This document shows positions 44,146 through 52,813 of a DNA stretch of 64,000 nucleotides, piece after piece; the first letter of the stretch is position 1, and the number at the start of each line of letters is the position of its first letter. Made by a program: the position numbers and the translations under genes. The stretch is from contig DEOB01000012.1 in the NCBI GenBank assembly GCA_002359895.1, positions 173,436 through 237,435 on the forward strand, written 5' to 3'. The notes below the pieces were generated by a model. It did no database searches and was not told where the DNA came from. It saw only the letters and a list, made by a program, of their open reading frames with translations. The DNA comes from Stenotrophomonas sp. UBA2629 (lineage in GTDB: Bacteria; Pseudomonadota; Gammaproteobacteria; Xanthomonadales; Xanthomonadaceae).

Positions 44146-44373
44146 AGCAAGGTCCAGACCGAGAAAGCTGCCGCCGCGCATACGGATGTCCTATTCCTGA
44201 AGGTCAATGCGGCCACAGACTCACAGCTGCTGACGGCTCTGAACATCGCCTCGGTGCCCACGCTCGTCCTGCATGACGGCAGCGGAACGCAGGTCGCCCG
44301 GTTCACCGGAACGTTGACGGCCGTGCAGATCACATCATTGCTGGAGCGCAACCTCCGGTCTACAGATCCCTGA
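44146..44373 (+). pseudogene. Thioredoxin-like gene remnant, active site lost
   Basis: A plus-strand frame ending at TGA 44371-44373 reads VLFLKVNAATDSQLLTALNI, then ASVPTLVLHDGSGTQVARF and TSLLERNLRS. This is the C-terminal two thirds of a thioredoxin fold, close to the protein at 38727-39089 (FLKVNAATDPQLLDSLKVAA). No start codon or CxxC active site precedes it. It is a truncated paralogue on the opposite strand, evidence of an old duplication and rearrangement. Confidence 0.75.
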
Positions 44374-44392
44374 CCGGCCATCGCATCCTCAG

Positions 44393-45073
44393 CTACTGGC
44401 GTTCGCTCCGGCACGCACAGCCAGCTTCTGCCGGGACAGGCGCGTCTGCAGCAGCCATCCTGGCCGTGAGCCGCGGTGGCGTTCCCTTGACGAACAGCTC
44501 CACCGATGACGCGACGTATGATTTCCGGCATGCGGTTGCGGAGGCAAGCCCACCTTGGACGCAGCCCAGGATCACCTGTACGAACTGGGAGGCGTACATT
44601 AGCGGATCCCTCACTGCCGTGTGATGACCGAACACTTGGCAAAGGTGTGCGACGTGCCGGCTGTACTGGCCGTGCCATGCCTGGACATAGTCCGGCGGCA
44701 ACTGCGTGGAACGCTGTATTACCTGTCCGAACGCCTGCGATGCCGGATGCTCTGCCTGGTGGATGATCGAGCGCGCAGTCTCATGAAGCAGCGAATGCAG
44801 GGCTGTCGTCTGTGGGCAACTGAGCTTCGGCTCTGGGCACAGTTCAACCCAGTGATCGACCACGGCCTTGAACAGGTCGCATTTGTTATGGAAGTGCGCA
44901 TAGACGGTCGCCTTGTTCACGTTGGCCGCCTCGGCGAGAATCCGGATGTTCGCATGATCATAGCCATGCTCGGCGAACACGCTCGCAGCACCCTTGAGCA
45001 GTTCCAGCCTGCGCCGCTCACGCATACGATTCCATCGATCATTTCCACCTGTTTCAGAAAGCCGGATGCTCAT
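44393..45073 (-). CDS. TetR-family transcriptional regulator
   Basis: This 226-residue regulator has helix-turn-helix IRILAEAANVNKATVYAHFH preceded by LLKGAASVFAEHGYDHA. The C-terminal ligand domain resembles AefR/AcrR-like C-terminal domains. ATG at 45071-45073 with CGGAGACAG ahead; the frame upstream to 45163 is not used. It is followed on the other strand by the thioredoxin remnant and preceded by a small membrane gene. Target unknown; the secreted hydrolase and membrane gene are candidates. Confidence 0.8.
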   Translation of the reverse strand: MSIRLSETGGNDRWNRMRERRRLELLKGAASVFAEHGYDHANIRILAEAANVNKATVYAHFHNKCDLFKAVVDHWVELCPEPKLSCPQTTALHSLLHETARSIIHQAEHPASQAFGQVIQRSTQLPPDYVQAWHGQYSRHVAHLCQVFGHHTAVRDPLMYASQFVQVILGCVQGGLASATACRKSYVASSVELFVKGTPPRLTARMAAADAPVPAEAGCACRSERQ

Positions 45074-45250
45074 GTCGACTGTCTCCGGCGCATCCGCCCG
45101 CCTTGCGCGTACATCATTCCCATAGATCTCATGCTGTCGACCCTCTTCTGTACGTGCCGCCACGATGACGAACTCTCACCACGCGCTAAGGCGTCCCCTT
45201 CGAAGTGTATTCGAAGGGGCGCCGGTGGAACCTGCGTTGAGGTTCGTTTT

Positions 45251-45514
45251 CTAATTCGCTTCGAAGATGGTTCCCATCTGGAACGGGATGATGATCATGG
45301 TCGCGCCCGAGAGCAGCAAGGGGTCCAGCGTCCACGGATCATGGATCTTGAACGTGCCCTGGAACATCAGTAGCCAGCCGAAGGTGAAGTTCTGCATGAC
45401 AGCAACCACGAACCCAAAAGCGCCCAGCGGCAATGATAGGTGGCGCGCGAAGAACCGGTTGAGCCACTGACGGCCTCCCAAATCTTGAGTCGATCGAAGG
45501 TGGGAGGCGGTCAC
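45251..45514 (-). CDS. Small membrane protein of unknown function
   Basis: This 87-residue frame has two membrane segments (LPLGAFGFVVAVMQNFTFGW and LLLSGATMIIIPFQMGTIF) separated by a short loop, GTFKIHDPWTLDP. It starts at a GTG 17 bases after the hydrolase stop, without a good ribosome site, so it may be translated from the same mRNA by coupling, or may be the tail of a longer lost protein. No family recognised. Confidence 0.5.
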   Translation of the reverse strand: MTASHLRSTQDLGGRQWLNRFFARHLSLPLGAFGFVVAVMQNFTFGWLLMFQGTFKIHDPWTLDPLLLSGATMIIIPFQMGTIFEAN

Positions 45515-45531
45515 CGCAGTGCAAACCAGGG

Positions 45532-46539
45532 CTACTTGGGCACGGCATCCAACAGCGTCTCGTCGAAGAACGAACGCGCCAACTCCGCGATCTGCGCCTG
45601 CAGGCGCTCCCGATCAACGCCCTCCGGGTCATGGCAGAGGTCCGGCACGGAGCGAGCCATTTGCGCGGGGCAGGGGGCCAGATAGACGTAATGGTCCGCC
45701 CCGACGATGCCGCGCCATCCGCGCAGATTGCGCACGCCATCCCGTACCGCGAGTGCGTTCCAGCGGGGCTTGAGCACGGTATCGGCCATGGCGGCATGCA
45801 CGAATACCGGCTGGATAACGGCGCCCAATGACTCCCTGTCAAAGAACACCGCCAAGGGGGCCATCACGAAGGCAGAGCGTATACGTGGATCGACAGTATG
45901 GGGGTGCTGGTCGAAGTGGATGGTCCTGCTCGGGGAGTGGACGCACAGCTCCTCGTCTTGCGGGAACTCCGCGCAGTACCTGGCATGGCTCCCTCCCTTA
46001 GGCGTGGCCCCCAGCAGCAGCAGGCTCGTGTAGCCCCCCGCCGAGAATCCAGCAACACCAATCCGATCATCATCGATGCGCTCTCCCAGCTCCGGAGCCT
46101 TCATCAATGCGTCGATAAGGGCAGATATCTGCCACGCGCGGCCCAGTAGTACCTTATCGGTGCCGAACCCGCTCTGATCGCGGTAACTGTCTCCCGCATG
46201 CTCGATCGCGGCGACGATGTAACCGGCGCGGGCTAGTGATACCGCCAGCGGGTGATGGCCAACAGCGCTTCCACCATGCCCGTGGGACAGCAGGATCAAC
46301 GGATGCCTGCAGGGAGCGAGGGGGCTGGAAAACTCGCCTTCGATCTCGTAGGCGCCGACCATCGTGGTCGCGGTGCCCTCTGGCGTGGGATGGAAGACCA
46401 TGGCTGGCATGACCGTGTCGGTCCGTGGCTCCCGCACCTCAATGGTGCGCAGGCCAACGCCGCCGTGTGCCTGGGCTGGCCCGGCCAGCAGGCCTGCCAG
46501 GAGAACAAGAATCAAGGGAAGGTTTGATCTGCTACGCAT
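45532..46539 (-). CDS. Secreted alpha/beta hydrolase, dienelactone-hydrolase-like
   Basis: This 335-residue exported hydrolase has signal peptide LILVLLAGLLAGPAQA. The oxyanion region LILLSHGHGGSAVGHHPLA and the nucleophile elbow VAGFSAGGYTSLLLLG (Ser in GFSAGG) are clear, with the catalytic His probably in IVGADHYVYLAP. This is the predicted dienelactone hydrolase / PAF-acetylhydrolase-like group (COG4188 type). The start is ATG at 46537-46539; a TTG two codons upstream is less likely. Substrate unknown. Confidence 0.82.
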   Translation of the reverse strand: MRSRSNLPLILVLLAGLLAGPAQAHGGVGLRTIEVREPRTDTVMPAMVFHPTPEGTATTMVGAYEIEGEFSSPLAPCRHPLILLSHGHGGSAVGHHPLAVSLARAGYIVAAIEHAGDSYRDQSGFGTDKVLLGRAWQISALIDALMKAPELGERIDDDRIGVAGFSAGGYTSLLLLGATPKGGSHARYCAEFPQDEELCVHSPSRTIHFDQHPHTVDPRIRSAFVMAPLAVFFDRESLGAVIQPVFVHAAMADTVLKPRWNALAVRDGVRNLRGWRGIVGADHYVYLAPCPAQMARSVPDLCHDPEGVDRERLQAQIAELARSFFDETLLDAVPK

Positions 46540-46907
46540 TGTCAAACGGGCTTGGGATGATGCTCCTAGTAAAGCTCCATGTGCGGGGGAATGCGTGGGT
46601 CATTGGTCACTTCAATCTGCGCACCACAGCAAGGTGGAGATCGGGAGTCAGCAACATCGTTGGAGCGGAGTTTGAGCAACCGGCATGCAACATGCATTGC
46701 ATAGGCCGAATGGGTTACTTGGGCCGTTCGGCGCCTGGTGCAGGTCGCACCTCTGCTACCGCTCGGGTGCGGCTTTACTTTCCTGTGGTTTGATTTGTTT
46801 TGCCTTGTCTCTTGGTGTCCTTTGGGCATTTGCGGGATGGAAAATATTAGGTCAAGTCAGTGAAAGGGCGCGAACGGAAAGTCGAAGTCGAGCCCAGGAG
46901 AATTTGA

Positions 46908-47551
46908 TTGTGCGTCATATACCGCAGTTCGCATCGATCAACGCAGCGGGAAAGGGCGAGAGTAATCCTCTACATTGCTGGAGGCACCTGTATCTGCCTC
47001 GGATTGGCATGGACACTTTGTTATCTTCACTTCGGGCGTGGCGACCTGTCACAGGTGTTCGTTGGATTGATAGCGGTCGGGGTATTCGCTCTCCATCGAG
47101 CTCCGCGCAGTGATGCGCCGTCGTTGTTGATTGGCGCATGGCATATTTTTGGTGCTTATCGCGATCGCGTTGATTGATGCCCCGATCGCTTGGGTACCAC
47201 GCTTGGCGCATCTGTTCCTCTTACCCCTTGCCGCCGGTGCGGCGTCCACGTTTGAGGCGCGCGACCGGTACGGTTCGCTCTTCTTTCCGCTGGCATGCTT
47301 GGGCATGTTCTCGGCATTCGCAATTGGGGTCCTCGACCCGCTCGCCCCTAGCATCTCTCCTCCGCTGGAAGTGCGCGCGTGCGCGCCGCCTTCTGGGCAA
47401 GATCGTCGATATATCGCACGTTTTGGGGATGGATGCGCTGGCCGAAGGGGTAGAGACCGTTGAGCAGCGTGACTTGCTGGTCAGCCTCGGCTGCACTCAC
47501 TTCCAAGGCTATCTCTTTGCCCGTCCGATGACCGGCGCCGCATTCAAGTAA
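46908..47551 (+). pseudogene. GGDEF/EAL protein gene with frameshift and large internal deletion
   Basis: A membrane-rich N-terminal part spans two frames: RVILYIAGGTCICLGLAWTL and LSQVFVGLIAVGVFALH first, then LVLIAIALIDAPIAWVPRLA and FFPLACLGMFSAFAIGVLDP, with a frameshift near 47145-47175. Near 47380 it jumps directly to the tail of an EAL domain (MDALAEGVETVEQRDLLVSL, HFQGYLFARP), ending at 47551. The GGDEF and most of the EAL domain are gone. The gene is dead. Confidence 0.7.
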
Positions 47552-47814
47552 TGGTTGGTCGATTGTCCCTGCTCGCATTGAACGGCAGGTCGAGTGGACT
47601 GATGGCGGATTTCCTGAGCAAATTGGTGCAGCGACAGTCAGTGCTCCTGCGGTCAGGAGCGTGAACGTAATCACGTGACTGATCTGCTTAGTTTTCCCGT
47701 GATGGGCCGCGCGATCCGGGAGAAAACATCCCGTCCAGGTACCAAAACCAGGCGGTTGTGTCACCCCTGAGGTATCAAAACCACTGCAGTTCATTTGCGG
47801 AGAAAGTTATGCAG
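47552..47814. other. Stretch without a supported gene
   Basis: This lies between the dead EAL gene and the IS3 remnant. No open frame with a ribosome site or recognisable family is seen; it is probably debris of the same rearrangements. Confidence 0.5.
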
Positions 47815-48324
47815 GGCCGATTAATGAGGTATGCGCGACGGATATCACTTACATCCGCACTTGGGAGGGGGGAGGGCTATATCTTGCAGTCGTCCTCGAC
47901 CTTTTCTCACGCAGAGTTGTTGGCTGGGCTGTCAGGCCGTCAATTCATCGAGAACTTGTTCCTGAGGCCGTCATAAAAGCTGTACGCAGCCGACGTCCAC
48001 GCAAGGCCCTGATCAACTCGGATCAAGGCTCCCAATATGGGAGTGATGCATGGCGACGCTTTTTGCAAAGGCAACCATCTTGAGCCGAGCATGAGCAGAC
48101 GCGCCAATTGTTGGGACAACGCGGTCGCTGAGTCCTTCTTCAGCAGTTTGAAAGAGGAGCGGATCAAGAAATACATCTATCCCCGTCGGGACGCGGCGAC
48201 CTCGGACGTAGCCGACTACATCGACGGATTCTACAATCCCATACGCCGCCACTCTCACCTCGGCGGTCTCAGCCCTGACGAGTTCGAGGCAGCGCACCAC
48301 CACCGCCGATCAGGTGCCTACTAA
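47815..48324 (+). mobile_element. IS3-family transposase (OrfB) remnant with frameshift
   Basis: Frame one carries the catalytic-core start (EVCATDITYIRTWEG, GLYLAVVLDLFSRRVVGWAV, LINSDQGSQYGSDAWRRF). After a frameshift near 48075 the frame from 48037 continues with PSMSRRANCWDNAVAESFFS and YIDGFYNPIRRHSHLGGL up to TAA 48322-48324. The DDE acids are still recognisable, but OrfA and the N-terminus of OrfB are missing. It marks the left edge of the mobile-element region. Confidence 0.85.
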
Positions 48325-48614
48325 AAGCTGGGAACTCCACCGCGAACTTCGCACCAATGCACTCTAGGTGACGGCAAGCCACGATGCATCGATCTTCCGC
48401 GCGCGCGTCCGCGCTTCGTATACCGGCACACGAAGCAGACCCGCAACAACCGCCAATGCCTAGAACAATAAACGCGGCAACGTCAATTCCCAAAAATGAC
48501 GGGATAAGAATGCTGTTGGGTCGATACATTATCCTTTGATTCAGCGCGAAGCTCGCGTTGATGAGCCGACTGCGAAGTTCAGTGCAAAGCAGTCATTCAA
48601 TCAAGGAAGAATCT
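48325..48614. other. Stretch without a supported gene
   Basis: About 290 bases follow the IS3 remnant, becoming AT-richer toward 48614 where a ribosome site for the next frame appears. No family recognised. It may hold the promoter of the 48672 gene. Confidence 0.5.
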
Positions 48615-48671
48615 ATGCCTATAAAAGATCTAGAGAGCACCCTTTCCACCGAGACATCGGTCGCTTGGTGA
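48615..48671 (+). other. 18-codon leader frame (or stop-interrupted start) in phase with the next gene
   Basis: AAGGAAGA precedes an ATG at 48615 that encodes MPIKDLESTLSTETSVAW and stops at TGA 48669-48671, immediately followed by the ATG of the next gene (TGAATG). The two frames are in phase. The downstream ATG has no ribosome site of its own. This is either a leader peptide with translational coupling or a gene start interrupted by a nonsense codon. Confidence 0.45.
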
Positions 48672-49640
48672 ATGTACCCCTCTGACCAACCTCTGGTTCC
48701 AACATCACTGAGGCCATCCAACCGTCACGCAACCGGAACCTACGACAGCAGCGACAGACTACCCACAACTTCTCTGTTGTTCGAGCGCCTACTCGCCAGG
48801 ATCAGAAGCGCGCATGAGAACAGAAATTTCGATCCTTGCCCGTTCCCAGAACTTTGGGAGAAGGCGTGCAAGCAGCTACAAAAGCACGGCAACGCTACAG
48901 ACCATGCAAACTGGAAGGTGAGGCGCCTCCTCAAGAATCATCAGGAATTCGCAGACCTCGATGACCAGATTGCTGAGGCATGGGCGGGCGTTCAGCTCTC
49001 CCGTATTGAAGGAGAGGGTGAGTATTACAGACAAGTCGCGTACACGAAGTTGCAACACCTTCGACTACAGCGCGACACGCTCAAGCCCAAAGCAACCATT
49101 AATGTGGACGATGCGCTGGAGATTGCCATCGCCTTCTGGATTGAAGCCAGGAACGCCTACAACGCTTCGGATGAGGCTCGGGCACTACACGCACTTCTAG
49201 AGGGCAACTTCTACCTCGGTACGACCTACTCGCCCATTACCGAAGCAGAAGCACAGCGAGCGAGAGGCAAAAAGGGAATCGACACAACCCCTAGAGATGC
49301 GATCGTCGCCATAGCAGTGGAAGTAGTCAACTGCTACACAATCTCCAGAAACATCACTATTGCCGATGAGCTATGCGCCGTGATCGCAGATCTGATCGCG
49401 CTCGACCCCAAGTACTCCAATGCAGTTGCGGCTTACAAGAACTGGAACAGTAAAGGCAGCGCCACCGTTACATCCGTGAGCGAGCGCATGCACGAAATGC
49501 TCATGCCGCTGATAGAGAAGAAGCAGGGCATTGGAGCGAAATCCGGGTTCAGGAAGGCATTCAAAGAGCTACATGAACGGACCATGGCGCATGGCTTACC
49601 AAATAAGAAAAATAAAGTAAAGAACCCCGCCGGCGGGTAA
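48672..49640 (+). CDS. Hypothetical protein, mostly helical
   Basis: This 322-residue protein matches no family I recognise. It is predicted soluble and helical, with an N-terminal segment rich in Ser/Thr/Pro, a middle part with VDDALEIAIAFWIEARNAYN, and a basic C-terminus (KKNKVKNPAGG). Base composition is clearly more AT-rich than the flanking core genes, suggesting transfer. The start is uncertain because of the in-phase frame at 48615. It lies at the left edge of the mobile element, a position where such elements often carry cargo or defence genes, but nothing in the sequence shows this. Confidence 0.6.
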   Translation: MYPSDQPLVPTSLRPSNRHATGTYDSSDRLPTTSLLFERLLARIRSAHENRNFDPCPFPELWEKACKQLQKHGNATDHANWKVRRLLKNHQEFADLDDQIAEAWAGVQLSRIEGEGEYYRQVAYTKLQHLRLQRDTLKPKATINVDDALEIAIAFWIEARNAYNASDEARALHALLEGNFYLGTTYSPITEAEAQRARGKKGIDTTPRDAIVAIAVEVVNCYTISRNITIADELCAVIADLIALDPKYSNAVAAYKNWNSKGSATVTSVSERMHEMLMPLIEKKQGIGAKSGFRKAFKELHERTMAHGLPNKKNKVKNPAGG

Positions 49641-49713
49641 ATTTCCGAATCAGGCCCCAACGTTCATTCTCCTTGCACCTCGCAGAACACCGCGATCAAC
49701 CAAGGAGAAACCC

Positions 49714-50088
49714 GTGTTGCACAACGCTACAACTGCTACCAGCAGCCGCCCCACCGCTTCCCGCACTAAGGAAGCCAACCTCGCCGCAGCCAGCGCTAAC
49801 ACGCTGTCCATCAGCAGCGAAACCATCGAACGTCTGGAGGCCATCCTCCAGACGTTCCAGCGCAGCCCCGTACTGGACCAGGCAATCCGCCTGCCCGAGG
49901 TGCTGTCGATCGTCGGTCTGTCCAAGAGCACCTGGTATGCCCGCCTCAATGCGCGCCTGCCGGCGTACGACGCCCGCGCTCCGAAGCCTTTCAAGCTCGG
50001 TACCTCCGACCGTTCGCCTACCGCTTGGTGGCGCTCGGAAGTGATGGCCTACGTCCTGGCCTGCGCCGCCGCGCAGCCGGCGCGCTAA
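49714..50088 (+). CDS. AlpA-like phage/element regulator
   Basis: This 124-residue protein has the AlpA helix-turn-helix in its C-terminal half: AIRLPEVLSIVGLSKSTWYA followed by PKPFKLGTSDRSPTAWWRSE. AlpA-type proteins activate integrase genes or act as excisionases on integrative elements. The N-terminal 50 residues are low in complexity. The start is GTG at 49714 with AAGGAG six bases ahead. It opens a three-gene rightward operon. Confidence 0.82.
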   Translation: MLHNATTATSSRPTASRTKEANLAAASANTLSISSETIERLEAILQTFQRSPVLDQAIRLPEVLSIVGLSKSTWYARLNARLPAYDARAPKPFKLGTSDRSPTAWWRSEVMAYVLACAAAQPAR

Positions 50089-50099
50089 GGGGAAGGCTA

Positions 50100-50393
50100 A
50101 TGAACTCGGACAACAACCCCGTAACGCACGCCGATGACCGCCTGCTGGAGCAGGCCACTCGCTGCACGGACGCACTGAAAGCACTGCAGCCCAAGCAGCA
50201 GCACCAGAGGGCGCAGCTGTTCGCATTGCTGTACCCAACCATTGTGGAGCTACTGAATAAGCAGGTGAGCCAGAAGGCGATCCTGGAGGTACTGGAAACC
50301 CAGGGCCTGAAGCTGCACCCCGCCCGTTTCAAGGAACTCATGGCAGCGCAGGCCGCCACCACCCACACCTCCAGCACCGACAAGGCACTCTAA
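50100..50393 (+). CDS. Hypothetical element-encoded protein
   Basis: This 97-residue helical protein includes HADDRLLEQATRCTDALKAL and LLYPTIVELLNKQVSQKAIL. It resembles small accessory proteins between the AlpA regulator and DUF3987 genes of integrative elements, but no function is recognised. ATG at 50100 follows GGGGAAGG. The stop overlaps the next start (TAATG), so the two are coupled. Confidence 0.65.
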   Translation: MNSDNNPVTHADDRLLEQATRCTDALKALQPKQQHQRAQLFALLYPTIVELLNKQVSQKAILEVLETQGLKLHPARFKELMAAQAATTHTSSTDKAL

Positions 50394-51859
50394 TGAACAA
50401 GCGTATCCCCACCTATCCGTTCCCGGTGAACGAGTTTTACAAGTCCGTGGCCCTGGCCATTGAGGAGACCATGGAGACCATCCAGGCACCAGATGCCCTG
50501 GTTGCCACTTCGTTCCTGACTGGCATGTCGATCGCATGCCAGTCCGATGTCGATGTCATGCTGCCGCATGCCACCACGACGCCCTGCGCTCTGTATCTGG
50601 CAACGGTTGCCGACTCCGGCGAGCGCAAGACGGCAACGGACAAGCTTGTCATGAAGCCGATCTACGACTACGAGCGCTCGTATGCCAATGCGTACAAGGC
50701 TGCGGCGGAGCAGTACGAAGTCGATCACGGCTTCTGGGAGGTCGAGAGCAAGGCGATCAATCGCCTGATTACCAGCACCATCGCAAAGGGCGATGACACC
50801 ACCGAGCTGCGTCAGCGCTTTGCTGTGCACAAGGCAGCCGAGCCGGTGAAGCCGGCATGCAATCGCATTATTGTGCAGGACGCCACCGAGCGCGGCCTGA
50901 TCAATGCGGTGCAGGGTGATAGCAAGTCCATCGCCATGCTCAGCGATGAGGGAGCAACGCTCCTGAAGAGCGGTGCATTCCGCAACTCGGCGACCCTGAA
51001 CAAGTTGTGGGATGCGCCTTCGCTGATCATGCTGGACCGCGCCGACGAGGTGGTCCAGGTCACGGATCCGCGCTTGACGCTCAGCTTCATGATCCAGGAG
51101 GATTTGTTCCAGGACTTTCTGAAGATGAAGAACAGCACGGCGCGTGCATCTGGCTTCCTCGCCCGCTTCGTGTTCTGCCATCCCGAGTCGACCCAGGGCT
51201 ACCGTGCTGCCACGGAGCTGACTGACGAGGAGCCGGTGCACGGCGCTAATGTTCTGGCCTTCCACAAGCGCATGACCGCGCTCTTGGAGGCCCGAGACAA
51301 GCGCCATGCCGATGGCAACTACAGCAAGAAGGTGCTGCGTTTCTCCACCGATGCCAAGGTACTGTGGAAGGACACCTACGACATCATCGAACCGAAACTC
51401 GTCAAGGGCGGCGCCTACCACAGCATCCGTGATACGGCCTCCAAGGCCATGGAGATCGCCAGCCGCATCGCCGGCATCTTCCATCACTTTGAGGGAATCG
51501 AAGGTGACGTGATTGAGCGTGCGACGCTGCAGCGTGCCATTAAGGTCGCACGCTTCTATCGGGGAGAGTTCATCGATAAGTTCGGCGATCACAATGACCT
51601 TCCGGAAGACGAGAAGGACGCCCGGGCCTTGATGGGGTACATGCGCACGAAGTACTGGGACCGCGGTCGTAACTGGGCATACCGCAATGACGTTCGCAAG
51701 GACGGCCCTATTCGCCATCAGGCCCGCTTTGTTGCCGCATTGGACCTGCTGGAGGAGGACAACGTCATCCGCGTGGAACGTGAACGCCGTTACGGCCGCA
51801 CTGGCAAGTTCGTGATTGATTTCAACCCCGCCTTCTTTGATCGTCCCGGGGCGCTCTGA
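50393..51859 (+). CDS. DUF3987 (YfjI-like) protein of a mobile element
   Basis: This 488-residue protein of the DUF3987 family is found in prophages, ICEs and phage satellites, where it usually accompanies replication or primase functions. The N-terminus MNKRIPTYPFPVNEF and a degenerate P-loop-like ADSGERKT near residue 74 are seen; MLSDEGATLL and LTLSFMIQEDLFQDFL fit the ATPase-like core. A C-terminal winged-helix-like part (LDLLEEDNVIRVERERRYGR) ends the protein. No primase domain is attached. It is followed by a strong terminator. Confidence 0.8.
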   Translation: MNKRIPTYPFPVNEFYKSVALAIEETMETIQAPDALVATSFLTGMSIACQSDVDVMLPHATTTPCALYLATVADSGERKTATDKLVMKPIYDYERSYANAYKAAAEQYEVDHGFWEVESKAINRLITSTIAKGDDTTELRQRFAVHKAAEPVKPACNRIIVQDATERGLINAVQGDSKSIAMLSDEGATLLKSGAFRNSATLNKLWDAPSLIMLDRADEVVQVTDPRLTLSFMIQEDLFQDFLKMKNSTARASGFLARFVFCHPESTQGYRAATELTDEEPVHGANVLAFHKRMTALLEARDKRHADGNYSKKVLRFSTDAKVLWKDTYDIIEPKLVKGGAYHSIRDTASKAMEIASRIAGIFHHFEGIEGDVIERATLQRAIKVARFYRGEFIDKFGDHNDLPEDEKDARALMGYMRTKYWDRGRNWAYRNDVRKDGPIRHQARFVAALDLLEEDNVIRVERERRYGRTGKFVIDFNPAFFDRPGAL

Positions 51860-51880
51860 CCTCAGTCGTCCGCACAAGAA

Positions 51881-51904
51881 AGGCCGCCCCGTGAGGGGCG
51901 GCCT
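51881..51904. terminator. Rho-independent terminator between convergent DUF3987 and relaxase genes
   Basis: A perfect 10-bp stem (AGGCCGCCCC, loop GTGA, GGGGCGGCCT) is followed by TTATCT on the plus strand and preceded by AAGAA, which gives TTCTT on the minus strand, so it can act in both directions. Confidence 0.85.
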
Positions 51905-52033
51905 TTATCTATTCTGGTGACCACCAGGGCGCAGCGGCCTCGGACTTTCACACAAAATGGGCATGCACACGATGCGACAATGCCCCAGCTGGGGCAAAGT
52001 CGCACGGTTTTCCGGGCTCCCGCCCCACCATTC

Positions 52034-52771
52034 TCAAAGCTCCCCTCGCCCGCGCAAGGCTTGCCTGGCATTCACGTAGGCTAGCCGCTCGTCCCCGGAC
52101 ATCCCCCGAATCCGAAATGCTCCCAAATGGCGCTCGGCACGGCGTTCGATGCCCTGCTCTTTCAGTGTCCGGTGATCAACACGTTCCGTAATGCCATTGC
52201 GCTGCAAGTGCTCGTTGATGATCGTCGCAACCATGTGCCGGGTTTCAATCAAGTTTTCACGGACCTGCACGCTGGCTCTCCCGCATGCATCCTTCCTGCA
52301 TCCGCCTGCTTCAGGCCTATCAGGGTTGTACCTGCGAAACGTCTGCGACGCCGGTCGATCGATTCCGTCCGGCATGCGGTCTGACACCATCAAGTGAAGG
52401 TGCATATTGATCCCTCCTTCGAGTGACGCCTCCGGTGCATGCACCGCGTACTCGTAGGGCTTTGCTGCTGCCAAGAAACGAACGAGATCCTGCACGAGCT
52501 CCCTCGACCTATGACCGACGATCTTATTGGGTAGCGCCACGATGAACTCCCTGTATGCGGCACCATTCATCCGCTCGTGCGCATCCGCCTCCGCCCAGAA
52601 CGCTCGAGCACTTCCTTCTGCCCAGGAAGGAAGGTTCCCACACCCAACATCGACCAGATCTTCCCGTGATCGATACTTGCCTTCGCGACCTATGTAAGCG
52701 CTATGCCCTGCTGCCTTGCCCTTGGGGCCAGTCTTTACCTCTAGATGAAATGTTGACACGGTAAACCTCAT
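52034..52771 (-). CDS. MobA/MobL-family relaxase (short)
   Basis: This 245-residue protein has the relaxase N-terminal domain: RFTVSTFHLEVKTGPKGKAA, AYIGREGKY, YREFIVALPN, and the HUH metal motif in INMHLHLMVSDRMPDGI. The catalytic Tyr is probably one of the N-terminal Tyr residues. It is shorter than typical MobA proteins and lacks a primase domain, so it is a minimal or truncated mobilization protein. ATG at 52769-52771; an upstream frame start at 52807 is disregarded. A perfect hairpin and a repeat-containing gap lie just upstream, where an oriT would be expected. Confidence 0.82.
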   Translation of the reverse strand: MRFTVSTFHLEVKTGPKGKAAGHSAYIGREGKYRSREDLVDVGCGNLPSWAEGSARAFWAEADAHERMNGAAYREFIVALPNKIVGHRSRELVQDLVRFLAAAKPYEYAVHAPEASLEGGINMHLHLMVSDRMPDGIDRPASQTFRRYNPDRPEAGGCRKDACGRASVQVRENLIETRHMVATIINEHLQRNGITERVDHRTLKEQGIERRAERHLGAFRIRGMSGDERLAYVNARQALRGRGEL

Positions 52772-52787
52772 TGCCCGGAACGAAGAA

Positions 52788-52813
52788 AGGCCAGTGACGT
52801 GGGTCACTGGCCT
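52788..52813. repeat. Perfect hairpin just upstream of the relaxase gene (terminator-like or oriT part)
   Basis: AGGCCAGTGAC and GTCACTGGCCT form an 11-bp perfect stem with loop GTGG, 17 bases upstream of the relaxase start, followed on the plus side by CTATGTTTTCT. No plus-strand gene ends here, so a terminator would have no obvious client on that strand. An origin-of-transfer hairpin is the alternative. Confidence 0.6.

Noticed and set aside
47348..47794. 148-codon minus-strand frame
   Set aside because: Its right half has no similarity and its left half is antisense to the clear EAL C-terminal fragment.
48325..48614. Minus-strand frame 48269-48529 as a gene
   Set aside because: It overlaps the IS3 remnant, has no ribosome site and no recognisable family.
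50390..51877. 495-codon minus-strand frame opposite the DUF3987 gene
   Set aside because: The plus frame matches DUF3987, has coupled starts and a terminator; the minus frame is an antisense shadow.
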